56,619 nucleotides of DNA. Origin: JBBIRM01 sp037441765. Its GTDB lineage: Bacteria; Desulfobacterota; BSN033; UBA1163. Below are positions 21,572-30,336 of the stretch, in pieces; position 1 is the first letter of the stretch, and each line of letters begins with the position of its first letter. The notes below the pieces were generated by a model. The model had not been told where the DNA came from. It worked only from the letters and a program-made list of their open reading frames with translations, and ran no database searches. The stretch covers positions 1-56,619 of the forward strand of contig JBBIRM010000004.1 of assembly GCA_037441765.1 (NCBI GenBank), given 5' to 3'. The position numbers and the translations under genes were made by a program.

Positions 21572-23532
21572 GGCATCACCTCCACAGGAGTAATGTGAAT
21601 CGATGTCTGGATAACTCCTTTCCTTCCATCCCGATAGGTTACGGAAGCCTCTACCTGATATTCCTGTTCTTTCCCATAGAGCGCCATGATCAAATCGCTA
21701 TAACGACTTTCAACGAAGGCCCTTCGTAATTTTCTAGTTCGTGTTAGTTCCGCTTCATCGGCATCAAATTCCTTATGGAGGTTAACAAATTTTTTAATCC
21801 TCGACCATTCTGGGAGAACCTTATTAATCCGTTGAATATCATTTTTGATTAATTCTATTATTTCAGGTTTCTGGGAGAGGTCTGTGAAAGTGGTATAGGG
21901 AATGCGTCTAGCCTCGGCCCATCTGCCCACATTCTCAAGATCAATATTGATGATGGCTGTCACATAGTCCTTATCCTCACCTCCTACCACCAAGGCATCC
22001 TTAATATAGGGGGAGTATCTTAAACGGACTTCGATAAACTGGGGTGAAAATTTTCTGCCCCCTTTTAATTCCTTTAAGTCTTCCATACGATCAATCACAA
22101 TGAGGTGGTTATCACTGTCGATGTAGCCAAAATCTCCTGTATAATACCATCCGTCACGGATCTTTTCCTTTGTGGCTTCGAGATTTTTATAATATCCTGA
22201 GAAGATATTCTCCCCCTTCACTAAGATCTCCCCCTCGGCGGAGAGACGAACTTCCACCCCTGGCAAAGGAGGACCACAGGTCTCGTATTTAATTCCACCA
22301 TCCCGATGAATCGTCACAAGTCCTTGTTCGGAGCCTCCATAGAGTTGTTTAATATTCACACCGATTGCCTGAAAATAGTTAAGGATATCTGGACTGACCG
22401 CACTCCCAGCGGTATAAGCGCATCTAATTTTAGAAAGCCCAACCCTGTCTTTAAGGGGACGGAAGAGAATCCAATGAGCGATCTTGTAAAGAATTTTAAA
22501 AACAGATTTAAACTTTTTTTTTGTGAACTGACGTTTGGTGGTTTCATACCCGATGGGTAAGAAGAGATAATAGATCCATCTCCTCAAGGCTGATGTATCC
22601 GTGATTTTAGCCTGGATCATTCGATTTATATTTTCCCAAAGACGGGGAGCGAAGAAAAGAATGGATGGTCCAATTTCCCTGATATTTTCCTGGACTGTTT
22701 CAGGTTCTTCGGGGAAGTTCACCTCCATGCCCGAGACTAATTGTCCTGTGACTCCGACCGCTTGTTCAGCAATCCAACCAGGGGGGATGAAAGAGACATA
22801 GCGGTCGCGGTCCGACCAATGATCAACATCTCTCCAGGCCTTTGCAATAGCCACCAATCCTTTATGGCTGATCATTGCCCCTTTAGGTAATCCCGTAGTT
22901 CCTGAGGTATAGCAGATCAGTGCAATCTCCTCTCCTCTTCCTTTTTCAACCATCTCTTCAAAAAGACCTGGATGAATCCTCTCATAGGATTGACCCAATT
23001 GGATTACTTCCTGAAAACTTATAAGGATGGGTTCTTCATAATTCCACAACCCTTTAGGATCCCAATAAATCACCTTCTTCACCTTTGGAAGATTCTCTTT
23101 GATTTGAAGAATTTTATCCACCTGCTCTTGGTCGTGAGCTATAACAAAGGTGGAATCCGAATCTTTAACATAAAATTCGACTTCAGGGGGTGTACAGTCT
23201 GTAAAAATCCCCACCATGGTACCCCCCGCTGACTGGACAGCTAATTCAGCCCAGAAAATTTCAGGTTTATTCTCCCCGATTATTGCGACCTTCTCCCCCC
23301 TACTCATCCCAAGGGAGATAAGACCGAGAGAAAAAAATTTTACTCTTTCATAATAATCCTTCCAGGTAAAGGGTTGCCAGATGCCCCGATCCTTAACCCT
23401 CATGGCAACCTTTCGATTTCCATATTTCTCTAAATTACTTTTCAGAAGCTTCGGCAATGTGTCTTCTTTCAGTAAAGACTTAGTTTCTTTCAAAATCAAC
23501 CCCGAATGATTAATTTGGCCGGTCCCTTCCAT
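21568..23532 (-). CDS. Long-chain-type AMP-forming acyl-CoA synthetase
   Basis: A 654-residue ligase that activates a carboxylic acid with ATP and CoA. The phosphate loop CYTSGTTGLPKG is near residue 207, with GWYYTGDFGYIDSDNHLIVIDR (in two parts) as the A7/A8 region and a helical C-terminus, as in FACL/FadD-type long-chain synthetases. It lies between livG and livH. No Shine-Dalgarno sequence is apparent before the ATG, so the start is the least certain part. It may trap the imported acid by CoA activation. The chain-length preference cannot be told. Confidence 0.93.
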   Translation of the reverse strand: MEGTGQINHSGLILKETKSLLKEDTLPKLLKSNLEKYGNRKVAMRVKDRGIWQPFTWKDYYERVKFFSLGLISLGMSRGEKVAIIGENKPEIFWAELAVQSAGGTMVGIFTDCTPPEVEFYVKDSDSTFVIAHDQEQVDKILQIKENLPKVKKVIYWDPKGLWNYEEPILISFQEVIQLGQSYERIHPGLFEEMVEKGRGEEIALICYTSGTTGLPKGAMISHKGLVAIAKAWRDVDHWSDRDRYVSFIPPGWIAEQAVGVTGQLVSGMEVNFPEEPETVQENIREIGPSILFFAPRLWENINRMIQAKITDTSALRRWIYYLFLPIGYETTKRQFTKKKFKSVFKILYKIAHWILFRPLKDRVGLSKIRCAYTAGSAVSPDILNYFQAIGVNIKQLYGGSEQGLVTIHRDGGIKYETCGPPLPGVEVRLSAEGEILVKGENIFSGYYKNLEATKEKIRDGWYYTGDFGYIDSDNHLIVIDRMEDLKELKGGRKFSPQFIEVRLRYSPYIKDALVVGGEDKDYVTAIINIDLENVGRWAEARRIPYTTFTDLSQKPEIIELIKNDIQRINKVLPEWSRIKKFVNLHKEFDADEAELTRTRKLRRAFVESRYSDLIMALYGKEQEYQVEASVTYRDGRKGVIQTSIHITPVEVMP

Positions 23533-23557
23533 AATGATAAAAAGGAGTTGTTTTTAT

Positions 23558-24340
23558 TTATGCCTCTTCCTCACCGAGGTATGCTCCGATCACAAGTGGA
23601 TTCTGTTGAATTTCGTCAGGACTGCCCTCCGCAATCTTTTTCCCAAAGTCCAGTACCACCAGCCTCTCTGTAATATCCATTACGACCTCCATATCATGCT
23701 CCACCAGGACAATAGAAATCCTCTTGAGTTCATGGATATCCAAAATGAATCGAGCCATATCCTCTTTTTCCTCGATGTTCATACCAGCCATCGGTTCATC
23801 AAGGAGAAGAAGTTTAGGTTCGATGGCGAGAGCCCTTCCCAGCTCGACTCGTTTCCTTATGCCATATGGGAGAAGTCTTACTACCTTCTTTCGATACGGT
23901 TGCATTTCCAAAAGGTCGATGATCTCCTCCACTACCTCTCGATGTCTGATTTCTTCTCTGCGAGCAAAACCGAAGTAAAGGGCACCAGCCAATGTCCCAT
24001 GCTTCATATGGATATGCCTGGCTGCCATTAAGTTATCAAGAACAGAAAGCCCTGTAAAGAGTTCTATATTTTGGAAGGTTCGTCCAATCCCCAGACGTGC
24101 AATTTGGTATGGGGGGAGATCATTAATAGTCTTACCTTCAAAGAATATTTCACCCGTTTGAGGACGATATAATCCGTTGATACAATTAAGGACGCTTGTT
24201 TTCCCGGCCCCATTTGGTCCAATGATAGCCATTAACTCCCCATCTTTGACATCGAAACTAACTCCCGAGAGGGCAGAAACTCCCCCAAAGTTTAGTTTCA
24301 CTTCTTTTACTTTCAGTTTAACTGTATTTGAATCGTTCAT
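23558..24340 (-). CDS. livG: Branched-chain-type ABC transporter ATPase LivG
   Basis: First gene of the leftward operon and the first ATPase of the importer. It has Walker A GPNGAGKTSVLN near residues 40-50, LivG-type GRTFQNIELFTGLSVLDNLM, a signature-like LPYGIRKRVELGRA (LSGGQ is replaced by LPYGIR, common in LivG), Walker B LLLLDEPMAGMN and a C-terminal ILVEHDMEVVMDI segment. A perfect 8-bp inverted repeat 39 nt upstream could be the operator for the operon. Confidence 0.94.
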   Translation of the reverse strand: MNDSNTVKLKVKEVKLNFGGVSALSGVSFDVKDGELMAIIGPNGAGKTSVLNCINGLYRPQTGEIFFEGKTINDLPPYQIARLGIGRTFQNIELFTGLSVLDNLMAARHIHMKHGTLAGALYFGFARREEIRHREVVEEIIDLLEMQPYRKKVVRLLPYGIRKRVELGRALAIEPKLLLLDEPMAGMNIEEKEDMARFILDIHELKRISIVLVEHDMEVVMDITERLVVLDFGKKIAEGSPDEIQQNPLVIGAYLGEEEA

Positions 24341-24378
24341 TCTAATAGATAAAATAATTCAAAATAATTTTCTAACTT

Positions 24379-24397
24379 TCAAATTCCTTGAATTTGA
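24379..24397. promoter_or_regulatory. Candidate operator upstream of livG
   Basis: Perfect inverted repeat TCAAATTC-CTT-GAATTTGA, 39 nt before the livG start codon. Size and symmetry suit a dimeric TetR- or GntR-type regulator. No regulator gene is adjacent to the operon; an HTH-only GntR gene lies at 30 kb. Confidence 0.45.
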
Positions 24398-24591
24398 TTA
24401 ATTAGGTTACGAATATGATTTCTTAATATATCTCTTCTAAAAAGAAGTCAAGATGTCCGAAAAAATTCTCCGATTTAAGCTGAGTTTCCTTAATCTTCCT
24501 TAAATTGCTTCAGTGACTCCCCCAGATATAGAGGTCAAGATCGTCGATGCATAAAAGGGTGATACCCCATTACCTCTACCTCAGATCAATT

Positions 24592-24777
24592 CTATTCGGC
24601 ATCGATGGTCTTGAAACGTATTCTCATACTTTTCTTTTCGGGTATCTCTCCGCATGATATCTCCAGGGAAGCATCTGCATTTTTCCCTTTTATCTTAACA
24701 GAGAGTACCCCTCCTTGGTAAATGTGCACTATCTCCTCCTTGGAGAGAGAAATCTTGGCTATTAGTTCTTTTGACAT
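24592..24777 (-). CDS. Small hypothetical protein
   Basis: A 61-residue protein (MSKELIAKISLSKEEIVHI ... RIRFKTIDAE) of alternating strands, with no cysteine pair, signal peptide or membrane segment. AAAGGGGAG precedes its ATG by about 9 nt, which supports real translation. I do not recognise it. It lies between livG and the right-hand 60-bp repeat, inside the proposed island. Confidence 0.5.
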   Translation of the reverse strand: MSKELIAKISLSKEEIVHIYQGGVLSVKIKGKNADASLEISCGEIPEKKSMRIRFKTIDAE

Positions 24778-25171
24778 AAAATCTTTCTCCCCTTTGTTAA
24801 TCGATAAAAAATTATATGGCTATTATTATTTAAATTCAACTAATTATGTTCTATTTTCAATAATAGAGGTAGAAAAGAACCTTAAAATTCATTTTTTCCC
24901 TGGTAAAAAAGATTTTCTTAAGTAAAGGGCTTCTAAGGGTTCCGCCATAAGATTTTCTCCGACATCCCTACCCGATTCCCCAGATGAGTGATGGGTTACT
25001 TTTAAGGAAAACTCTAACAGGATAAAACTTGCCGTATTCCTTGAAGATAGTCTTTCTTTCATTCTCTCTGGCTGTTACTTGTTAAATGATATAACATTTA
25101 GGAAAACTCTATTCTCAGCAGGCGGCCCATAAGCTAAGGAGAGCAAAATAAAATTATTACATATTGCAATA
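24778..25171. other. Non-coding stretch with inverted repeat copy B
   Basis: No gene is visible between the 61-residue ORF and the tRNA-Glu gene. The stretch contains the 60-bp repeat (24931-24990) and two AGGAAAACTCT motifs at about 25004 and 25101; the rest is AT-rich and unremarkable. Confidence 0.7.
24931..24990. repeat. 60-bp repeat, copy B (inverted relative to 13073-13132)
   Basis: The reverse complement of this segment matches copy A with four mismatches in 60 nt, including the block CGGGTAGGGATGTCGGAG. The two copies flank the liv/acyl-CoA operon in opposite orientation. Confidence 0.8.
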
Positions 25172-25247
25172 TGGTGGTCCCAACGGGATTCGAACCCGTG
25201 TTACCGACGTGAGAGGCCGGTGTCCTGGGCCACTAGACGATGGGACC
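25172..25247 (-). tRNA. tRNA-Glu (CTC)
   Basis: The minus strand folds as a complete cloverleaf: acceptor GGTCCCA paired with TGGGACC, D arm with GTCTAGTGG, anticodon stem CCGGC/GTCGG around the loop CTCTCAC (anticodon CTC), T arm CGGGTTCGAATCCCG, then A-CCA encoded at 25172-25175. Its 3' half and the following 11 nt recur as a decayed copy at 12925-12980. Confidence 0.97.
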
Positions 25248-25385
25248 CTCTGATAATCTTTTTTTGATTCTTTAGGCTTGATTATTCCAACTTCGAGTTC
25301 AAATTAACCCACAACCCTTTAAAAATCAAGAAAAAATTGAAAAGGACTCAACTTTTTCTTATAATCACCAAAGGAGAAAATCCTT

Positions 25386-26357
25386 ATGATTCCCATAAGG
25401 GATGCTATACGCTCAAAAAACTTTCCCATTGTCAATCTGCTGATTATTGTGCTCAATATTATCGTCTTCTTTTGGGAACTCCTGCAGGGTCCTCATTTAA
25501 AAGAGGCTCTTTTTCTTTATGGAATTGTCCCAATGCGATACTCAGATCCAGAAATCGCTATCCAATTTACAAGGGTTGAGCAATGGCTTCCTTTTTTGAC
25601 TTCGATGTTTCTTCACGGAGGATTCCTTCATATCCTTGGAAATATGTGGTTTCTCTATATTTTTGGAGATAATATTGAAGATAGACTCGGCCATATTCGT
25701 TACCTCTTTTTTTATCTCCTCTGCGGAGTCGCTGCGGGCTTGGTTCATCTCCTTACAAATTGGGGATCGGAAATACCCACCATTGGAGCCAGTGGAGCCA
25801 TATCGGGGGTGATGGGGGCATATCTTCTTCTTTATCCCCATTCCAAAATCTTGACTTTGATCCCTATCTTTTTCTTTTTTCAATTTATTGAACTTCCTGC
25901 TTTTATCTTTCTGGGTTATTGGCTTTTGATCCAACTCTTTTCTGCAAGCCTTACCCCGAAAAACGTTGGAGGGATTGCCTTCTGGGCACATATTGGGGGA
26001 TTTGTTGCAGGCCTCCTCTTTGTAAAAATCTTTGACTGGACTCCAAGAATAGGTCTTGATGCAGGACTTCGCCATTACACAGAAAGGAAGAAAACCCCTC
26101 TCCTTCAAACTATCCTCCCACAACTTCTACCTGAGGAATTGGATGTTTATGGAATTCTAAGGCTTACCCACAGGGAAGCCTTCTATGGCACGAAAAAACT
26201 AATCGCCATCCCTCAGGGATTGAAAAAGAGAAACATCATTGTAACTGTTCCTCCTGGGGTGGAGGAGGGAACTCGTTTGCGATTAAGGGGGTTAGGTCGA
26301 ACTGATGAGTATGGAAATCGGGGAGATCTATATCTTGAAATTAGAATTCTTGATTAA
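25386..26357 (+). CDS. Rhomboid intramembrane serine protease fused to a DnaJ C-terminal-like domain
   Basis: Residues 1-220 form a six- or seven-helix rhomboid domain with the nucleophile S136 in GASGAISG, the catalytic H202 in AHIGGF, and the conserved HGGFLHILGNMWFL loop (77-90). After a linker, residues 256-323 match a DnaJ C-terminal substrate-binding domain: THREAFYGTKKLIAIP, VTVPPGVEEGTRLRLRG and a final GDLYLEIRI. That places a chaperone-like peptide-binding domain on the cytoplasmic side of a membrane protease. It starts behind AAAGGAG. The stop overlaps the convergent MFS gene by 4 nt. Confidence 0.9.
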   Translation: MIPIRDAIRSKNFPIVNLLIIVLNIIVFFWELLQGPHLKEALFLYGIVPMRYSDPEIAIQFTRVEQWLPFLTSMFLHGGFLHILGNMWFLYIFGDNIEDRLGHIRYLFFYLLCGVAAGLVHLLTNWGSEIPTIGASGAISGVMGAYLLLYPHSKILTLIPIFFFFQFIELPAFIFLGYWLLIQLFSASLTPKNVGGIAFWAHIGGFVAGLLFVKIFDWTPRIGLDAGLRHYTERKKTPLLQTILPQLLPEELDVYGILRLTHREAFYGTKKLIAIPQGLKKRNIIVTVPPGVEEGTRLRLRGLGRTDEYGNRGDLYLEIRILD

Positions 26358-27646
26358 GATAAATTAGACAATCCTTCCCTTTTCTCTGTTGCCATTTTGA
26401 ATCTTTTAGGACCAGCCCACCAGATATTTAAGCAAGAAAGGAATGCACAAAGGATAGCAATGATAAAAACAGGAATATAGTTTCCAAACTTATCATGGAG
26501 AAAACCCGCAAACCAAGCCCCAAAGGCTCCTCCTATTCCTATGAAGAATACATGAAGCCCAAAGATTCCTCCATAACCTTTTCCTTCAAAAAAATCAGCG
26601 GTGATGAGCGGAGGAAGTGCTGCATGAACAGCATATCCCATCCCGAAGAAGAAAGCATAAAGGTAAGGAAAGGCTGGCGAAGGCAAAAAACTGAAAAGGA
26701 TGAGCCATAGGATTCCAAGAATAGTACAAGTGATGCCCATTGTATAGGTAACTTCTCTTCCAATTCTATCTGAAAGAGTCCCCCAGAGGATTTTCCCACC
26801 CAGGCTCACAATCCCTATCATCCCGACAAGATAGGATGCTAAGAGAGCATTTAAACCGTAATCTACAAAAAAAGCTACTTGATGGGTGAATAGGGCCTGA
26901 GTAATGAGATTGGCCATAAAGAAGGAAAAACCTAATAACCAAAAGACCCTCGTCCTAATAGCTTTGGCTATGGTCCATGGTTGAGTGGGCCACCTCACAT
27001 GGGTTTTCAAAGGGTTCTTCCCATTTCTATGAGAAATTTCCATCTCTGAAATTTTGGAGGAAGGAGGTTGTGGTCTACTTAGAAGGATAATTGCCATGGA
27101 AATCACAATTAGGGGAATAAAAATGGCCATGATCCTATAGGCTACCCGCCATCCAAATTGAAGTATGAGGTATTGAGCAGATGGAACACATATTAGAATC
27201 CCAATTCCCACTCCTGCTGAGATAATCCCAATGGCCAATCCCCTCTTCTCTTTAAACCAATTCTGGACAATGACCACATTGGGCAACCACCCCGTTGTCC
27301 CCAATCCTAAGGCAGTAATACAACTAAAGAAGAGATAGAATTGCCACCATGTCTGGGTTAGGCTCGATAGGGCAAGTCCCATCCCCAATATTACCATTCC
27401 TCCAATCATCACCTTTTTGGGGTGAGTATAAGAGAGCATCTTTCCAATAAAGGGGGCTAACAGACTGTTGATAATCATAAACAGCGAGAAGGCCCCAGCC
27501 CCAGTGGCCCGATTCCAACCGAATTCCTTCAATAGAGCAACAAAAAAAACAGAAAAAGAGTAATAGACTCCATAGACCAATGCGAGTGTGACAAAACTGA
27601 ACCCGACGATAAACCATCCGAATTGAGTGGTATAAGTTTTTTCCAT
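26354..27646 (-). CDS. Major facilitator superfamily transporter (OFA/MCT-like)
   Basis: A 430-residue protein with about 12 hydrophobic helices and a charged central loop (about 195-225). Features resemble the oxalate/formate antiporter-monocarboxylate group: N-terminal GFSFVTLALVYGVYYSFSVFF and GTLSDRIGREVTYTMG between helices 8 and 9. The likely role is carboxylate uptake or exchange across the inner membrane; the substrate is not defined. It is transcribed alone and is close to the acyl-CoA synthetase genes that could use the imported acid. Confidence 0.88.
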   Translation of the reverse strand: MEKTYTTQFGWFIVGFSFVTLALVYGVYYSFSVFFVALLKEFGWNRATGAGAFSLFMIINSLLAPFIGKMLSYTHPKKVMIGGMVILGMGLALSSLTQTWWQFYLFFSCITALGLGTTGWLPNVVIVQNWFKEKRGLAIGIISAGVGIGILICVPSAQYLILQFGWRVAYRIMAIFIPLIVISMAIILLSRPQPPSSKISEMEISHRNGKNPLKTHVRWPTQPWTIAKAIRTRVFWLLGFSFFMANLITQALFTHQVAFFVDYGLNALLASYLVGMIGIVSLGGKILWGTLSDRIGREVTYTMGITCTILGILWLILFSFLPSPAFPYLYAFFFGMGYAVHAALPPLITADFFEGKGYGGIFGLHVFFIGIGGAFGAWFAGFLHDKFGNYIPVFIIAILCAFLSCLNIWWAGPKRFKMATEKREGLSNLS

Positions 27647-27807
27647 ATAACGTTTCTATCTACTATTTAAGAAATTATTGAAGAGAAATCAAACTAAGAA
27701 AATGAGTTGAAATCGCTTAGAAAAATTGTTAACTTTATCTCGTTTAATTCTAAGATGAAACTAAAGGAAATGGTTAATTTTAATAAGAGAAGGAAGATCA
27801 AAAAAAG

Positions 27808-29238
27808 ATGAACCCAAATCAAAAGAAAAAAGATGATATCTCCCTTTTTTTCGAACCTCGTAGTATTGGTGTTGTTGGATCGTTAAGGGAAGGTTACTTC
27901 GGTGGTTATGTGGTCATAAAAAGTCTATTAAATTCTGGTTTTTCAGGAGAAATTTATCCTATCAATCCTTCCTACCGAGAAGTCCTTGGGCTTAAAGTTT
28001 ATCCTTCTATTAAAGAAATCCAAGGGAAGATTGATTTAGTTCTCATCATGGTAAACAGACGTTCCGTTCCTAATATCCTCAGAGAATGTGCAATGAAGGG
28101 AATTAAGTCAGCGATTGTTGTCGCAGATGGTTTTGCTGAAAGGGATGAGGAAGGTGCCAAGCTCCAGGAGGAGATGGTCAACCTCGCCAGGGAGGCAGGC
28201 ATTCGAATCATTGGCCCAAATACTGCTGGTATTGTCAATACAGCCAATGGTCTAATGCCCCTACCCTATGAAACAGGATATGAAAGAATAAAACCTGGCT
28301 CAATTGCGGTTTGTGCCCAGACAGGCATGATAAACCCTCAAGCCTTTCCTTATGCAGATCTTTCCTATGGACTGAGTAAAATATGTGATTTTGGCAATAA
28401 ATGTGATGTGGATGAAGTAGATCTTCTGGAATACCTTGAAGAGGACCCAGTCACCAATGTCATCACTATGTATCTGGAGAGCATCCGAGATGGGAAGAGG
28501 TTTTTAGAGGCCTCAAAAAGGGTGACCCGTAAAAAGCCTGTGTTGATTTTAAAATCTGGCAGAACACAAGAGGGTGCAAGGGCTTCAGCCTCTCACACAG
28601 GGGCTCTGGCCATCGATGACCAAATTTTTACCGCCGCCTGCAAACAAGCAGGCGTTATCCGACTGGAAAGGTTCAGTGAACTTTTTGAAATTCCAAAAAT
28701 TTTTTCACTCCAACCCCTGCCCAAAGGAAATCGATTGGGGATTGTATCCTTTACCGGAGGGGTTGGGGTTTTGGCGATTGATGAGTCTAAAAAGTATGGG
28801 CTCTCCCTGGGTAATCTATCTTCTCAAACACTTAAGAAATTGAATGGAATCTTCCCGGGTCTGGGTAAAACGATTGTGGACCTCGGCCCACCCATGGCGG
28901 TGAATAATTATATGGCCATCTATGGGGATGTAGTAAAAACCGTTTTAAATGATCATCGCATCGACTCTATTTTAAATATCCTCTGGGTAAGTCCTTTTAA
29001 AGAATTTGTAGAGGAGTATCTGAAATTCTATGGAGAATTGAAGGAGGCTCATAAGAAGACAATCGCTACCTGGATTTACGGGCCAAGCATCCCCTTAATC
29101 CATCAATTGTCAAAGGGTTTGGAGGAATTGGGTTTTCCCGTATTTTCAGAAATTGAAACGGCCATTAAAGCACTTGGCGTTGCCTTTCAATATTCTTCAA
29201 TCAAGAAGGGAGGAGGGCTATGGGAAAATTCCCTATAA
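27808..29238 (+). CDS. NDP-forming acyl-CoA synthetase, alpha subunit
   Basis: Alpha part of a two-subunit ADP-forming acetyl/acyl-CoA synthetase, which makes ATP from acyl-CoA in anaerobes or runs in reverse. Visible are the CoA-binding Rossmann domain (SIGVVGSLREGYFGG, about 19-34), a succinyl-CoA-synthetase-like GPNTAGIVN (136-144) and the phosphohistidine loop SASHTGALA with H263. The C-terminal region completes the 476 residues. It overlaps the beta-subunit gene by 19 nt. No clear ribosome-binding site is seen beyond a purine-rich AAGATCAAAAAAAG. Confidence 0.93.
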   Translation: MNPNQKKKDDISLFFEPRSIGVVGSLREGYFGGYVVIKSLLNSGFSGEIYPINPSYREVLGLKVYPSIKEIQGKIDLVLIMVNRRSVPNILRECAMKGIKSAIVVADGFAERDEEGAKLQEEMVNLAREAGIRIIGPNTAGIVNTANGLMPLPYETGYERIKPGSIAVCAQTGMINPQAFPYADLSYGLSKICDFGNKCDVDEVDLLEYLEEDPVTNVITMYLESIRDGKRFLEASKRVTRKKPVLILKSGRTQEGARASASHTGALAIDDQIFTAACKQAGVIRLERFSELFEIPKIFSLQPLPKGNRLGIVSFTGGVGVLAIDESKKYGLSLGNLSSQTLKKLNGIFPGLGKTIVDLGPPMAVNNYMAIYGDVVKTVLNDHRIDSILNILWVSPFKEFVEEYLKFYGELKEAHKKTIATWIYGPSIPLIHQLSKGLEELGFPVFSEIETAIKALGVAFQYSSIKKGGGLWENSL

Positions 29239-29966
29239 AGAGAAAGGAAGATGGAAGGATTTTTTTGCCTGAATATGAGTCAAAAATAATCCTTAAAAAG
29301 TTTGGTATTCCAGTAGTCGAAACCCGATTGGCAAAGGACAGAGAAGAAGCACTCTCCATCAGTAAAAGGGTTGGGTTCCCAGTTGTTTTAAAAATAGCCT
29401 CCCCTGATATCATCCATAAGAGTGAATCTGGAGGGGTGAAATTGGGTTTGAAAAACCCGGAAGATGTTAAGAAGGCTTACAATGAAATGATGAGAAATAT
29501 CCGTCGCCAATATCCAAAGGCTTATCTTCAGGGCGTCACCGTTCAAAAAATGGCAAAGCCTGGGGTTGAAGTCATAGTGGGTATTAGTAAAGATCCCCAA
29601 TTTGGCCCTGTGATCATGTTTGGTCTTGGAGGTATTTTTGTAGAAGTCCTTAAGGATGTCTCCTTTAGAATTATCCCCATTGATAGAAAGGATGCTCTGG
29701 AGATGATTCAGGAGATAAAAGGTTATCCCTTGCTTCAAGGATATCGAGATAAAGAGCCTGTAAAAATTTCTAATCTTGTCAATCTCCTTCTCAAGATCTC
29801 TAAGGTGGTGGAGAGAAATCTTGGGATTGAAGAATTAGAATTAAATCCTGTTATTGCATATAAGGAAAGCCTGACTGCAGTGGATGCAAGAATGGTCGTG
29901 GCCAACTCAGATATCGTTTCTTCCTTCTTTTCAGATAAACGGAAGCCTATAAGAGGCTTGATTTAG
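29220..29966 (+). CDS. NDP-forming acyl-CoA synthetase, beta subunit (ATP-grasp)
   Basis: A 248-residue ATP-grasp domain that phosphorylates ADP through the alpha-subunit phosphohistidine. Characteristic segments are LPEYESKIILKKFGIPV (N-terminus), GFPVVLKIASPDIIHKSESG (about 58-77), PVIMFGLGGIFVEVLKDV and the terminal ELELNPVI. It overlaps the alpha gene by 19 nt, so the two subunits are translationally coupled. The next gene is the HTH-only GntR protein after about 60 nt, possibly the regulator of this pair. Confidence 0.93.
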   Translation: MGKFPIKRKEDGRIFLPEYESKIILKKFGIPVVETRLAKDREEALSISKRVGFPVVLKIASPDIIHKSESGGVKLGLKNPEDVKKAYNEMMRNIRRQYPKAYLQGVTVQKMAKPGVEVIVGISKDPQFGPVIMFGLGGIFVEVLKDVSFRIIPIDRKDALEMIQEIKGYPLLQGYRDKEPVKISNLVNLLLKISKVVERNLGIEELELNPVIAYKESLTAVDARMVVANSDIVSSFFSDKRKPIRGLI

Positions 29967-30025
29967 AAGGATAGAAATTTTATAATGCCTTCGACCAAAA
30001 AGGGGGTCCCCCAAAAGGGCATCCT

Positions 30026-30286
30026 ATGAAAAATAAGATACCCGAGCAAGTTTTGAAGGAAATTTTTCAAAAAAAACTGAAGAGGGATTACCTCTGTGGC
30101 GATGTTTACAAGAGACTTAAAAGGAAGATTCTTTCTGGGAAATTGAAAAAGGGTGATCGCCTGATACAGGAAAAACTTGCCCTCCAATTCAATGTGAGCA
30201 GGCAAACCATTCGAACTGTATTACAAAAATTAAGAAAAGAGAAATTAATCGTATGGAAATATAGAGAAGGGGCATTTGTTAATTAA
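30026..30286 (+). CDS. GntR-family HTH-only protein
   Basis: An 86-residue protein that consists of a GntR winged helix-turn-helix (about residues 25-84: YKRLKRKILSGKLKKGDRL, FNVSRQTIRTVLQKL) and then stops. Family members normally carry an effector domain (FCD, UTRA or similar) of 120 residues or more. No continuation is seen in another downstream frame, so it is either a naturally short regulator or a gene truncated at its domain boundary. It follows the acyl-CoA synthetase genes on the same strand and could regulate them. Confidence 0.8.
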   Translation: MKNKIPEQVLKEIFQKKLKRDYLCGDVYKRLKRKILSGKLKKGDRLIQEKLALQFNVSRQTIRTVLQKLRKEKLIVWKYREGAFVN

Positions 30287-30336
30287 AGGAACCCCTTTCT
30301 TTACCATTCTCATTCCCTTAAAATTTACTTTTGATA

